Source of the DNA: Bacillus rubiinfantis
Lineage (GTDB): Bacteria; Bacillota; Bacilli; Bacillales; Cytobacillaceae
Assembly: GCA_000752035.1 (NCBI GenBank)
Contig: CCFE01000018.1
Span: forward strand, 434,001-498,000
Length of the DNA stretch: 64,000 bases
Reading direction: 5' to 3'
The translations under genes and the position numbers were made by a program. The notes beneath the pieces are model-generated. The model had not been told where the DNA came from. It searched no databases and saw only the letters and a list, made by a program, of their open reading frames with translations. Below, piece after piece: positions 7,971 through 16,581 of the stretch (the stretch's first letter is position 1; the number at the start of each line of letters is the position of its first letter).

Positions 7971-8013
7971 AAAAAGAAAAAGAGCGTTAAAATGACGCTC
8001 GATTTTTCTTTTT
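7971..8013. terminator. Bidirectional terminator between yqhO and yqhP
   Basis: An A-rich flank plus GAGCGT (7982-7987) pairs with ACGCTC (7995-8000) and a T-rich flank, so the hairpin works in both directions between convergent genes. It overlaps the last bases of yqhP. Confidence 0.75.
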
Positions 8014-8361
8014 GCTTTTTTTTCCGTCAATTACAGTTAAATGAGCAGGAGATTTCTTTTTGGTCTTATGTTTTTTTAAGGATGTAATCGCGCCGAGTGA
8101 AGAGCTTTTTGTCTCTCCGCCCTTTTGCTGCAGCCGTTTCTTAGATTGTTTTGCTGCTTTCAAGAATGCCCGCTGCTCTTTTTTCTGAGGGGTTGAATGT
8201 GAAAGCTTTCGAACAACGAAAAAAACGACGAAGCCAATCAAAACCATGATGGCTATGTTTTGAATAAAGCCAGCAGGATTAGCAGTAAACGAGCTGACAA
8301 GACCGATTATGGCAAGAATAATTAATCCCCCTACAACAAGGACGGATGTCCGTATTTTCAA
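7987..8361 (-). CDS. yqhP: Small membrane protein YqhP
   Basis: About 124 residues: two adjacent hydrophobic segments near the N-terminus (VLVVGGLIILAIIGLVSSF, then IAIMVLIGFVVFFVV) and a long, strongly basic tail ending KKSKKKNRASF. TTG 8361 is preferred, since AGGGAGG sits at proper spacing and an in-frame GTG at 8370 would overlap it. Position and topology match B. subtilis YqhP, whose function is unknown. The basic tail suggests contact with nucleic acid, ribosome or phospholipid headgroups, but that is only inference. Confidence 0.7.
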   Translation of the reverse strand: MKIRTSVLVVGGLIILAIIGLVSSFTANPAGFIQNIAIMVLIGFVVFFVVRKLSHSTPQKKEQRAFLKAAKQSKKRLQQKGGETKSSSLGAITSLKKHKTKKKSPAHLTVIDGKKSKKKNRASF

Positions 8362-8429
8362 GAAAGCCACCTCCCTCTAAGAGCATCTTAAGCAATTTTT
8401 TCCTATTTTAAACAGGTGAAAATAAAAAT

Positions 8430-9374
8430 TTAGATAATTTCTTCATTTTTTGATAAAGCTTCACTCTCGGTTTCCTTTTTTAGCAACTCTTGAAACGAAA
8501 GAATGGCGACTTCTACTTGCTCATCATCCGGTTCTTTCGTCGTTAATAACTGCAGCCATAGTCCAGGGAGACCGAGATATTTTAGAACCGGGATATCGCG
8601 TAATTTATTTGTAAACTGCAGAACTTCAAAGGAAATTCCTAATACAACCGGAATTAATAATAAACGGTCCACAATCCGCAACCACAATGGAGAGGTGGGA
8701 ACAAGCATGTAAACAAAAAGACCTACTATGACTGTAAAAAGAATAAAACTACTTCCGCAGCGATAGTGAAGGCGGGAATGTGCTTGCACATTTTCAACTG
8801 TCAGCGGGACGCCGGACTCAAATGTGTTAATAACTTTATGCTCTGCACCATGATACTGAAATACTCTCTTGATAAGCGGAGTTAATGAAACTAGATAAAT
8901 ATATGAAAGAAGCAGGAATAGCTTGATTACACTTTCAATAATTACTTGAGCTGCATCAGACGGGAAAATAGGCCGTGTTAATTCTGCTAATAAAGCTGGC
9001 ACAAGGGTGAAAGCGAATTTACCGATAATAAAAGAAATGACACCAACGGCGGCTACTCCTAAATACATCGTTAGCTTGGAAACTTCTTGCTCTTTAATAG
9101 CAGCATCATCTTTAGGATCAACATCGTATCTTTCTGAGGAGAAATTCAAATGTTTTGAGCCATTGGCACTTGCTTCAATGATGGCAATAATGCCACGGAG
9201 AAAAGGAACTTTTTTAAGTTTTCTCAAGAGAGGGTTAGTTTTTCGCGGTATTTGAAAATAATCAATCGAGTGATCTTTTCTTCTTACCGCGGTGACGTAA
9301 TGATATTTACCGCCAAACATGACTCCTTCTACTACGGCTTGACCGCCATATATTGGTTTCTGTGATTTTGACAT
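8430..9374 (-). CDS. yqhQ: DUF1385 membrane protein YqhQ
   Basis: A 314-residue protein of the DUF1385 family. It begins YGGQAVVEGVMFGGK and contains the conserved FQYHGAEHKVINTFE and HYRCGSSFILF motifs, between about four hydrophobic segments, and ends in an acidic tail. ATG 9374 is taken as the start; TTG 9389 and GTG 9386 are in frame but lie in or before the only SD-like sequence (AGGTTGGTG). The function is unknown. The His/Glu/Cys-rich motifs between membrane segments would suit metal binding or an enzyme, which is inference. Confidence 0.85.
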   Translation of the reverse strand: MSKSQKPIYGGQAVVEGVMFGGKYHYVTAVRRKDHSIDYFQIPRKTNPLLRKLKKVPFLRGIIAIIEASANGSKHLNFSSERYDVDPKDDAAIKEQEVSKLTMYLGVAAVGVISFIIGKFAFTLVPALLAELTRPIFPSDAAQVIIESVIKLFLLLSYIYLVSLTPLIKRVFQYHGAEHKVINTFESGVPLTVENVQAHSRLHYRCGSSFILFTVIVGLFVYMLVPTSPLWLRIVDRLLLIPVVLGISFEVLQFTNKLRDIPVLKYLGLPGLWLQLLTTKEPDDEQVEVAILSFQELLKKETESEALSKNEEII

Positions 9375-9575
9375 TAATTTTGACACCAACCTATTTCAAA
9401 GTTGTACATAGGAAAAAACATAATCTGTCTGTACTTAATTGTATTCTACTAGAAAAATAAAAAAACCTCTAGGATTGAGAACCTATTCTAGGTTAAAAAT
9501 TCAAAAAATTTTTTATGCAAGTGATTGTAAGTCATAGGACATAATAAAAGCGAATATTGATTGGAGGTTGGTACA

Positions 9576-10079
9576 ATGGCCCAGATAAATACAAAAGATA
9601 AAGAAAAATATCCACAGCCTATGGCTTTTCCAGTCATGATTTTTTGGACTGGCTTATTTGGGGGTGTTTTTTGGGGGACGATGGGCTATCTTGCTTATTT
9701 TCTACATTTCATTGACATTCGTCCAAATGTAATCCTCCTGCCCTTAGCTTTAGGAAATTGGAAATATGGTTGGATTGGTACAATAGTTTCTATTATTATT
9801 ATAGGGATTATTTCAATAGGTGTTGCTTTTATCTATTCTGCACTTTTAAAACGTTTCAATGGTTTATGGTTTGGCATTGGCTACGGAATTGTCTTGTTTG
9901 CTATCGTTTTTGTACTCTTACACCCTCTGTTTCCAGATATAAAGCCGTTATTCGAGTTAAAGAGAGATACGTTTATTACTATGATGTGTCTGTACATGTT
10001 ATATGGATTGTTTATTGGCTACTCCATTAGTTATGAGTATCAAAATAAAAAAGTTCAGGAAAAAGAAGCGGCTACGTAG
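9576..10079 (+). CDS. yqhR: Membrane protein YqhR
   Basis: A 167-residue integral membrane protein with four hydrophobic segments (roughly residues 15-40, 58-82, 92-115, 130-150) and a charged C-terminus (KKVQEKEAAT). ATG 9576 follows GGAGG at 9563-9567; an upstream in-frame TTG at 9561 includes that site. Position between yqhQ and the peptidase gene matches B. subtilis YqhR, of unknown function. In B. subtilis aroQ (yqhS) comes next; it is absent here. Confidence 0.75.
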   Translation: MAQINTKDKEKYPQPMAFPVMIFWTGLFGGVFWGTMGYLAYFLHFIDIRPNVILLPLALGNWKYGWIGTIVSIIIIGIISIGVAFIYSALLKRFNGLWFGIGYGIVLFAIVFVLLHPLFPDIKPLFELKRDTFITMMCLYMLYGLFIGYSISYEYQNKKVQEKEAAT

Positions 10080-10157
10080 TGAGATATTAGTCGGAAAGAG
10101 ATGGTTGTGATAAAATAATTTTATCCGTTTATGGAATTGAAAAGGAGAGTGGAAACA

Positions 10158-11219
10158 ATGGAAAAGTTAAAAAAATTAAGAACAGCTTTTACAGAACATG
10201 GAGTAGATGGGGTTCTGATCACTAGCCCATATAATCGTCGCTACATATCGAATTTTACCGGAACAGCAGGTGTGGTATTAATCAGTGCCGACAAAGCTTT
10301 GTTTATTACTGATTTTCGCTATATTGAACAAGCCTCTAAACAATGTACAGGTTTTGAAATTATTAAGATTTCTGAGACGATTCCGAAAGAAATTGCTGCA
10401 CAAGTCAAGAATTTGGGGATAAAGAAACTTGGCTTTGAGGAAGAGTATGTTACCTATTCATCATTTAAAGAATTTGAAAAAGAAGTAAAGGCTGAACTTG
10501 TTCCGCTTTCAGGTGTAATCGAAAAGTTACGCTTGATTAAGAGCGATGCAGAGATTAAGATATTAAAGGAAGCTGCGGATATTGCTGATGCAGCCTTTAA
10601 ACATATAATTGAATTTATTCGTCCCGGAAAGACGGAACTGGAAGTATCGAATGAGCTAGAATTCTTTATGAGAAAAGCGGGAGCCACTTCATCGTCATTT
10701 GATACCATTGTTGCCTCAGGAGTCCGTTCAGCACTTCCACATGGGGTAGCTAGTGATAAGGTGATTGAATCAGGTGATATGGTTACGATGGATTATGGTG
10801 CCTATTACAAAGGATATGTATCTGATATTACAAGAACAGTTGCTGTTGGTGAGCCTGACAGTCAGTTAAAGGAAATATACCAAATTGTTCTTGATGCCCA
10901 GCTTCGCGGTATGGATGGATTTAAACCGGGAATGACAGGTAAAGAAGCAGATGCACTAACCAGGGACTACATAACTGAGAAAGGTTATGGGGATTATTTT
11001 GGACATTCAACCGGTCATGGAATTGGGCTAGAAGTTCATGAAGGTCCAGCCCTTTCGATGAAGTCTGATATAGTACTACAACCAGGGATGGTGGTTACGT
11101 GTGAACCAGGTATCTATGTCCCGGGTCTTGGTGGTGTGCGGATTGAAGATGATACGCTGATTACCAATGATCATAACGAAGCGCTTACTCATTCTACAAA
11201 AGAACTTATTATTTTGTAA
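10158..11219 (+). CDS. papA: Xaa-Pro aminopeptidase (M24B)
   Basis: A 353-residue pita-bread metallopeptidase that removes an N-terminal residue preceding proline. The N-terminal creatinase-like domain (1-125) includes YNRRYISNFTG, and the catalytic domain has the two-metal ligands in order: D in MDYGAYYKGY, D in SDITRTV, H in GHSTGHGIGLEVHE, E in CEPGIY and E in VRIEDD. ATG 10158 follows AAGGAGAG. It lies directly upstream of efp, as yqhT does in B. subtilis. EF-P relieves ribosomes stalled at polyproline and this enzyme recycles proline-containing peptides, so the pairing makes sense. Confidence 0.9.
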   Translation: MEKLKKLRTAFTEHGVDGVLITSPYNRRYISNFTGTAGVVLISADKALFITDFRYIEQASKQCTGFEIIKISETIPKEIAAQVKNLGIKKLGFEEEYVTYSSFKEFEKEVKAELVPLSGVIEKLRLIKSDAEIKILKEAADIADAAFKHIIEFIRPGKTELEVSNELEFFMRKAGATSSSFDTIVASGVRSALPHGVASDKVIESGDMVTMDYGAYYKGYVSDITRTVAVGEPDSQLKEIYQIVLDAQLRGMDGFKPGMTGKEADALTRDYITEKGYGDYFGHSTGHGIGLEVHEGPALSMKSDIVLQPGMVVTCEPGIYVPGLGGVRIEDDTLITNDHNEALTHSTKELIIL

Positions 11220-11239
11220 CGGTTATAGGAGGATAAGGA

Positions 11240-11797
11240 ATGATATCTGTTAATGATTTTCGGACTGGTTTAACAATTGAGGTGGATGGTGATATCTGGC
11301 GTGTCTTGGATTTCCAACACGTTAAGCCAGGAAAAGGTGCAGCGTTTGTACGTTCTAAACTGCGTAACTTACGAAATGGCGCGATTCAAGAAAAAACATT
11401 TCGTGCTGGTGAGAAAGTAGAAAAGGCCCAAATTGATAATCGTAAAATGCAATATTTGTATGCCAGTGGTGACCAGCATGTTTTTATGGACATGGAATCA
11501 TATGAGCAAGTTGAGCTAGCTGCGTCAAGTATTGAATATGAACTAAAGTTTTTAAAAGAAAACATGGAAGTTCATATTATGATGTATCAAGGTGAAACCT
11601 TGGGAGTTGAATTACCAAATACTGTTGAATTGGAAGTAATTGAAACTGAACCAGGTATTAAAGGGGATACTGCTTCCGGCGGAACGAAGCCAGCGAAACT
11701 GGAAACTGGATTGATTGTCCAAGTTCCTTTCTTTGTGAATGAGGGCGATAAATTAATTATTAATACAACTGAAGGTACTTACGTATCGAGAGCATAA
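11240..11797 (+). CDS. efp: Elongation factor P
   Basis: 185 residues with the three beta-barrel domains of EF-P. The tip loop reads HVKPGKGAAF with K32 at the position that is modified in B. subtilis EF-P. It promotes peptide bond formation at proline stretches. ATG 11240 follows TAGGAGG, and the gene lies 20 bases behind the peptidase gene, probably co-transcribed, and is closed by a terminator. Confidence 0.95.
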   Translation: MISVNDFRTGLTIEVDGDIWRVLDFQHVKPGKGAAFVRSKLRNLRNGAIQEKTFRAGEKVEKAQIDNRKMQYLYASGDQHVFMDMESYEQVELAASSIEYELKFLKENMEVHIMMYQGETLGVELPNTVELEVIETEPGIKGDTASGGTKPAKLETGLIVQVPFFVNEGDKLIINTTEGTYVSRA

Positions 11798-11810
11798 TCA
11801 TAAGAAAAAT

Positions 11811-11849
11811 GCCTTAGGCCGATTTATTCGGTACTAGGGCTTTTTTTTT
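11811..11849 (+). terminator. Terminator after efp
   Basis: GCCTTAG (11811-11817) pairs with CTAGGGC (11834-11840), followed by nine T. Confidence 0.85.
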
Positions 11850-11923
11850 CTGATTTTTTTCTAAGTTTTGGCTCTAGCAAAAAATAAAAAGTAGAATCTG
11901 CATGATTTTTACCAGATTTGCGA

Positions 11924-11952
11924 GTCATATTGTTTCTATAGAGGCATACATT
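11924..11952 (+). promoter_or_regulatory. Sigma-E promoter of spoIIIA
   Basis: GTCATATT (11924-11931), 13 bases, then CATACATT (11945-11952). This fits the sigma-E consensus GKCATATT-N13-15-CATACAMT with one mismatch. Mother-cell transcription of spoIIIA by sigma-E is established in B. subtilis. It ends 35 bases before the first gene. Confidence 0.75.
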
Positions 11953-11987
11953 TTAATTAATGAGACAAGCATGAGGAGGAAAACGCA

Positions 11988-12911
11988 GTGGAAACAATTT
12001 TACCTTTTTTACCGAAAAATATTGCTGACCAAATCAATCAAATCCCTCCTGAACTGCGCGAAGAGTTGGAAGAAATTCGTATCCGGATTAATCGGCCGAT
12101 TGAAGTGACCACTAAGAGAGGACCGAGATTTTTATCGTATATTATTCAGCCGGAGGATGCCTTTCATTTGATAAATAAAATTAGTCATTTTTCGATTTAC
12201 ACATTGGAAGAAGAGCTAAAGCGTGGCTATATTACTGTCTCCGGAGGTCATCGAGTTGGACTAGCTGGGAAAGTCATTTTAGAAGCAGGAAAGGTGAAGG
12301 CAATTCGTGATATTTCATCGTTTAATATCCGGATTGCAAGAGAGAAAGTCGGGATTGCTGAGCCTTTAATTTCTTGCCTTTATCAAGGGAAATGGCTGAA
12401 CACCATGGTAATTGGTCCGCCGCAAACAGGGAAAACAACGTTATTACGAGATATAGCCCGGATTATTTCGAGTGGAAGTGCCAGCAAGGCTATTGATGCA
12501 CAAAAGGTTGGAATTATCGATGAACGCAGTGAGATTGCCGGCTGTATCAATGGCGTGCCGCAATTAACCTTCGGAATGAGGGTCGATGTATTAGATGCCT
12601 GCCCTAAGGCAGAGGGAATGATGATGATGATTCGTTCTATGAGTCCGGATGTTATCGTTGTTGATGAAATTGGCCGCATGGAAGATGCTGAAGCAATCCA
12701 GGAAGCTATTCATGCGGGGATTCAATTGGTGATGTCTACGCACGGTTACAGTCTCGAGGAAATTAGCAAACGACCGTCATTAAAGGGAATTCTTAACCAA
12801 AGGATTTTTCAGCGCTTCGTTATTCTTAGTCGTAAAGGAGGACCCGGTACGATTACCCATATCTTCGATGAATGTGGTAGAGAAATAGTGAATAAAGTGA
12901 GTGTGACATAG
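11988..12911 (+). CDS. spoIIIAA: Stage III sporulation ATPase SpoIIIAA
   Basis: A 307-residue AAA+/secretion-type ATPase of the mother cell-forespore feeding-tube complex. Walker A is GPPQTGKT (residues 143-150), followed by the Walker B region VIVVDEIGR and the sensor-like STHG. GTG 11988 is the start, with AGGAGGAAAA just before. It powers the SpoIIIA-SpoIIQ channel needed for late forespore gene expression. First gene of an eight-gene operon with tight spacing; its stop directly abuts the next start. Confidence 0.95.
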   Translation: METILPFLPKNIADQINQIPPELREELEEIRIRINRPIEVTTKRGPRFLSYIIQPEDAFHLINKISHFSIYTLEEELKRGYITVSGGHRVGLAGKVILEAGKVKAIRDISSFNIRIAREKVGIAEPLISCLYQGKWLNTMVIGPPQTGKTTLLRDIARIISSGSASKAIDAQKVGIIDERSEIAGCINGVPQLTFGMRVDVLDACPKAEGMMMMIRSMSPDVIVVDEIGRMEDAEAIQEAIHAGIQLVMSTHGYSLEEISKRPSLKGILNQRIFQRFVILSRKGGPGTITHIFDECGREIVNKVSVT

Positions 12912-13427
12912 ATGGTTAAGCTAATCGGAGCTATTTTTATCATCGTTGCTACTACCGTCATCGGTTTTGAAGTCTCAAGGCAGTTTAGTGAACGACCAAA
13001 GCAGCTGCGGGCTTTAAAAACTGCACTGCAATCGCTAGAAGCAGAAATCATGTACGGGCATACTCCTTTGCACGAAGCCGCTAGAAGACTATCAGAACAG
13101 CTTTCAAACCCGTTATCAGCGTTTTTTGACAGCTTCGCTAGGAAGTTAACCAATAGTGAAACAACCGTAAGGGACGCATGGGAAACTAGTTTACGTGAGG
13201 TCTGGAAATCGACTGCTTTAAAAACTGGTGAATTTGAAATCATGAAGCAGTTTGGTGAAACATTAGGACGCCATGATCGCTTTTCTCAGCAGAAACAAAT
13301 TATGCTAACCCTTTCACATCTCGAGAGGGAAGAGGCAAATGCCATCCAAGCGCAAATAAAATACGAAAAAATGGTTAAGAGTCTCGGCTTTTTATCAGGA
13401 TTATTACTGATTATTTTATTATTTTAG
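12912..13427 (+). CDS. spoIIIAB: Stage III sporulation protein SpoIIIAB
   Basis: 171 residues: an N-terminal membrane segment (IGAIFIIVATTVIGFEVS), a helical middle and a C-terminal hydrophobic end (GFLSGLLLIILLF). The family has a fold like GspF of type II secretion. The start ATG has no gap after the spoIIIAA stop and no strong ribosome site of its own, implying translational coupling. Part of the SpoIIIA-SpoIIQ transenvelope complex. Confidence 0.92.
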   Translation: MVKLIGAIFIIVATTVIGFEVSRQFSERPKQLRALKTALQSLEAEIMYGHTPLHEAARRLSEQLSNPLSAFFDSFARKLTNSETTVRDAWETSLREVWKSTALKTGEFEIMKQFGETLGRHDRFSQQKQIMLTLSHLEREEANAIQAQIKYEKMVKSLGFLSGLLLIILLF

Positions 13428-13438
13428 GGGGAAAAGCA

Positions 13439-13642
13439 ATGGGGTTAGAAGTCGATATTATCTTTAAGATTGCAGGAGTCGGAATTGTTGTTGCTTTTTT
13501 ACACACCGTTTTAGATCAAGTAGGAAAAAAGGAATATGCCCAATGGGTAACGTTATTTGGATTTATTTATATATTGTTTCAAGTAGCTTCTATCGTTGAT
13601 GATCTTTTTCAAAAAATCAAATCAGTTTTCTTATTTCAATAG
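13439..13642 (+). CDS. spoIIIAC: Stage III sporulation protein SpoIIIAC
   Basis: A 67-residue membrane protein with two hydrophobic helices (IIFKIAGVGIVVAFLHTVL; WVTLFGFIYILFQVASIV). ATG 13439 follows AGGGGG. Length and sequence match the family. It is a small integral-membrane part of the feeding tube between mother cell and forespore. Confidence 0.93.
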   Translation: MGLEVDIIFKIAGVGIVVAFLHTVLDQVGKKEYAQWVTLFGFIYILFQVASIVDDLFQKIKSVFLFQ

Positions 13643-13658
13643 AAGGGGGGGCTCTGCG

Positions 13659-14048
13659 ATTGAAATTATAAAAATAGTCGGGATTGCCCTCATTGCAACC
13701 TTTTTAGCTTTAATTATCAAAGAACAGAAACCAAACTTCGCTTTTTTACTGACTGTTTTTGTTGGCTGTATGATTTTTCTTTTTTTAGTGGACAAGATCT
13801 TTGAAATCATTCAACTTCTTCAGAGGCTGGCAGTTAATGCCAAGGTTAACTTAGTATATGTAGAGACGATTTTGAAGATTATCGGGATTGCCTATATTGC
13901 TGAGTTTGCAGTTCAAATTACCAAAGATGCCGGCCAAGGAGCGATTGCTTCAAAGATTGAGTTAGCAGGAAAGGTCATCATTCTAGCCATGGCCATTCCA
14001 ATATTAACAGTCTTAATTGAGACCATTATTAAACTTATTCCGAGCTAA
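13659..14048 (+). CDS. spoIIIAD: Stage III sporulation protein SpoIIIAD, non-standard start
   Basis: 129 residues when read from ATT 13659, giving EIIKIVGIALIATFLALI, which aligns with the N-terminus of SpoIIIAD (133 residues in B. subtilis). AAGGGGGGG (13643-13651) stands 7 bases before ATT, the right place for a start, but no ATG, GTG or TTG exists in this frame between that site and 13659. The in-frame TTG 13596 and ATG 13599 lie inside spoIIIAC without a ribosome site and would add 20 extra residues. TTG at 13660 is in the wrong frame, and would be right with one added A in the following AAA. Three membrane helices follow. Confidence 0.85.
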   Translation: MEIIKIVGIALIATFLALIIKEQKPNFAFLLTVFVGCMIFLFLVDKIFEIIQLLQRLAVNAKVNLVYVETILKIIGIAYIAEFAVQITKDAGQGAIASKIELAGKVIILAMAIPILTVLIETIIKLIPS

Positions 14049-14073
14049 TTACTGCGGAAAAAAGGGGGCACAC

Positions 14074-15282
14074 ATGAAGCCGCGTCTGCAGCTTATTCTT
14101 ATTATTATTCTTTTCTTCTTTTCTGTCTCTATTCCAACTGTACAAGCCGCCCAAACCTCAGAAAATAAAGAGGATGCTTCCACAGCTATAACACCGCAGG
14201 AACTTGTTGATACTCAGTTAGAATCGTTGGACTTATCAGAACTAAAACAGTTTTGGGAGGACATTACAACTAAGTATGGAGGATTCTTACCAGAGAGTCA
14301 AAAAGGGAGTCTAATAGATTTTATAAAAGGTGAGAAACACTTCTCCATTTCAGAGTGGGGGAAGGGTTTCGCAAAATTTGCTTTTCACGAATTTGTTGCC
14401 AATGGTAAATTGCTAGGTTCATTAATTATGCTGGCCATTTTCAGTATGTTTTTACAATCAATGCAAAATGCCTTTGAACAAAGTAATGTAAGTAAAATTG
14501 CCTATGCAATTATCTATATGGTTCTCGTCATACTTGCGTTAAATAGTTTTCATATTGCTATTAAATATACAAATGATGCGATAGGAACAATGATCTCATT
14601 TGTGCTCGCACTTATCCCTTTGTTGCTGGCATTAATTGCTGCGTCTGGAGGAATAGTGTCAGCCGCTTTCTTTCATCCAGTAATTTTATTCTTGATGAAT
14701 ATTAGTGGAATGTTTATGCAGTTTATCATCTTACCGCTATTGTTTTTAGCTACCTTATTAAGCATTGTCAGCACATTATCAGATCAATACAAGGTGACGC
14801 AATTGGCAGCCTTACTAAGAAATTGGAGCATTGGTTTAATGGGCTTATTTCTTACCATCTTTCTTGGTGTTATCTCTGTACAGGGTGCTTCAGCTGCTGT
14901 GACGGATGGGGTGGCGATTAGGACAGCAAAATTTATTACCGGAAATTTTATTCCAGTTATTGGCAGAATGTTTACAGATGCAACCGATACAGTAATAGGT
15001 GCCTCTGTTCTTTTGAAAAATTCAGTGGGTATTGCTGGGGTGGCGATTTTAATGATTATCGTTGCCTTTCCCGCAATAAAAATATTACTTATTTCCTTTA
15101 TTTATAAATTTGCTGCTGCTATTCTCCAACCCTTAGGAGGGGGACCGATTGTCAACTGTTTAGATATTATTAGCAAAAGCGTCATCTATGTTTTTGCAGC
15201 ACTTGGAATCGTCTCCTTTATGTTCTTTTTAAGTATCACTGTCATTGTCGCGGCAGGAAATTTAACAATGATGATGAGGTAA
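14074..15282 (+). CDS. spoIIIAE: Stage III sporulation protein SpoIIIAE
   Basis: 402 residues with a signal peptide (LILIIILFFFSVSIPTVQA, cleavage after QA) and about seven membrane helices. It is the largest membrane component of the SpoIIIA channel. ATG 14074 is chosen over an upstream in-frame ATG at 14017, since AAGGGGG lies at the right distance and the hydrophobic signal begins just after. Polytopic topology agrees with the family. Confidence 0.93.
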   Translation: MKPRLQLILIIILFFFSVSIPTVQAAQTSENKEDASTAITPQELVDTQLESLDLSELKQFWEDITTKYGGFLPESQKGSLIDFIKGEKHFSISEWGKGFAKFAFHEFVANGKLLGSLIMLAIFSMFLQSMQNAFEQSNVSKIAYAIIYMVLVILALNSFHIAIKYTNDAIGTMISFVLALIPLLLALIAASGGIVSAAFFHPVILFLMNISGMFMQFIILPLLFLATLLSIVSTLSDQYKVTQLAALLRNWSIGLMGLFLTIFLGVISVQGASAAVTDGVAIRTAKFITGNFIPVIGRMFTDATDTVIGASVLLKNSVGIAGVAILMIIVAFPAIKILLISFIYKFAAAILQPLGGGPIVNCLDIISKSVIYVFAALGIVSFMFFLSITVIVAAGNLTMMMR

Positions 15283-15293
15283 GGAGGAACAAA

Positions 15294-15923
15294 ATGGCGT
15301 TTATTACCGAGTGGGTTACGAATATTATCCTATTTATCCTATTAGCTGCAGTAATCGATATGTTGCTCCCAAATTCCAGTATGCGGAAATACACAAAGAT
15401 GGTAATGGGCTTACTGCTAATTGCTATCATTCTTACGCCTATTTTTAAGGTTATATCTAGTGATTTTGAATCTGCTTTCGCCTCCATCAATAGCAAACAA
15501 CAGCCTGAAGAAAAAAATATGAAAAATTTAATAGATTCAAAGAAAAAAGAAATACAAGCCTCACAACGTGCATATATTTTAGAAGAAATGGCTGTCCAAC
15601 TGAAAAAGGACGTGAAGGAGGAGTTGATGGAACAATACGGATTGGAGATAGCAAATATTGATGTAGAACTGAACAATGATAGTGATCAAGCAAATGCAGA
15701 CAGCCTCCAAAAGGTAATGGTTCTTCTGACACAGCCAGATACGGGCGTTAAGACAGTCGAAACAGTAAAACCAATTATTATTAACACAGAAGCACCTCTT
15801 CCATCTCAACCATCAGCAGAAGAAGCAAAACAAGTGGCATCATTTCTCGCACAAAAATGGAATCTAACGAAAGACATAGTGGAAGTATCGATTGAAGGGG
15901 GGGTTCATGACGAGAATGGATAA
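15294..15923 (+). CDS. spoIIIAF: Stage III sporulation protein SpoIIIAF
   Basis: 209 residues: two N-terminal membrane helices (IILFILLAAVIDMLL; YTKMVMGLLLIAIILTPIF), then a charged domain with a ring-building-motif-like fold, known for SpoIIIAF homologues. ATG 15294 follows AGGAGG. Its end overlaps the next gene by 17 bases. Confidence 0.92.
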   Translation: MAFITEWVTNIILFILLAAVIDMLLPNSSMRKYTKMVMGLLLIAIILTPIFKVISSDFESAFASINSKQQPEEKNMKNLIDSKKKEIQASQRAYILEEMAVQLKKDVKEELMEQYGLEIANIDVELNNDSDQANADSLQKVMVLLTQPDTGVKTVETVKPIIINTEAPLPSQPSAEEAKQVASFLAQKWNLTKDIVEVSIEGGVHDENG

Positions 15924-16566
15924 AAATAAAGGCCCGATTTCATGGCTGAAGAAACGACTTCATATAGCAGAACCAGGAGATAAGAAGAAAGGAAAGCTCC
16001 ATTACATGCTCCTCGTATTGTTAATTGGGGCTGCCTTCATGATAGTAGGTAATATCGTGTTTAAAACCGATATGAGTTCGAGTGCTTTGCCAGCAGCAAC
16101 TACGGAAAAGACCGAAGCAAAGGATGTGCCGGTTTTCGGCCAAAAAAAGACAGCAGGAAATAAAACAATAGCTAATTATGAAGAAAAATATGAGAATCAG
16201 CTAAAAAAGGCATTGGAAGAAATGCTTGGGGTTCGTGATGTCACTGTAGTTGTAAACATTGATTCCACTGATCGAAAAGTATTGGAAAAGAATACTAACT
16301 CGAAAACGCAGACAACGGAAGAGGGGGACCGTGATGGAGGTCAACGAAAGGTCCAAGAAGTTTCCACTGATGAACAGCTTGTGATTATCCGTAATGGTGA
16401 AAAGGAAGTACCGATAGTAGTCGAAACAAAAAAACCTAACGTTCGCGGTGTTCTTGTTGTTGCTAAGGGAGCAGAAAATATTGAAGTGAAAAAATGGATT
16501 AAAGAAGCTGTGACGAGAGTGTTGGATGTGCCAAGCCACCGAGTCTCAGTTATGCCTAAAAAATAA
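15907..16566 (+). CDS. spoIIIAG: Stage III sporulation protein SpoIIIAG
   Basis: 219 residues: one membrane helix near residues 34-50 (MLLVLLIGAAFMIVGNIVF) and an extracytoplasmic ring-forming domain. ATG 15907 is preferred to 15892, since GAAGGGGGGG sits between them. SpoIIIAG forms a large oligomeric ring in the intermembrane space in B. subtilis. The segment after about residue 85 contains the expected VRDVTVVVNIDS strand and an insertion with many Thr, Glu and Gly. Confidence 0.92.
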   Translation: MTRMDKNKGPISWLKKRLHIAEPGDKKKGKLHYMLLVLLIGAAFMIVGNIVFKTDMSSSALPAATTEKTEAKDVPVFGQKKTAGNKTIANYEEKYENQLKKALEEMLGVRDVTVVVNIDSTDRKVLEKNTNSKTQTTEEGDRDGGQRKVQEVSTDEQLVIIRNGEKEVPIVVETKKPNVRGVLVVAKGAENIEVKKWIKEAVTRVLDVPSHRVSVMPKK

Positions 16567-16581
16567 AAGGGGTGTTTTAAG

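Noticed and set aside
9465..9575. Hairpin-like AACCT/AGGTT between yqhQ and yqhR as a terminator or regulator
   Set aside because: The stem is only five pairs with poor flanks; no feature can be supported.
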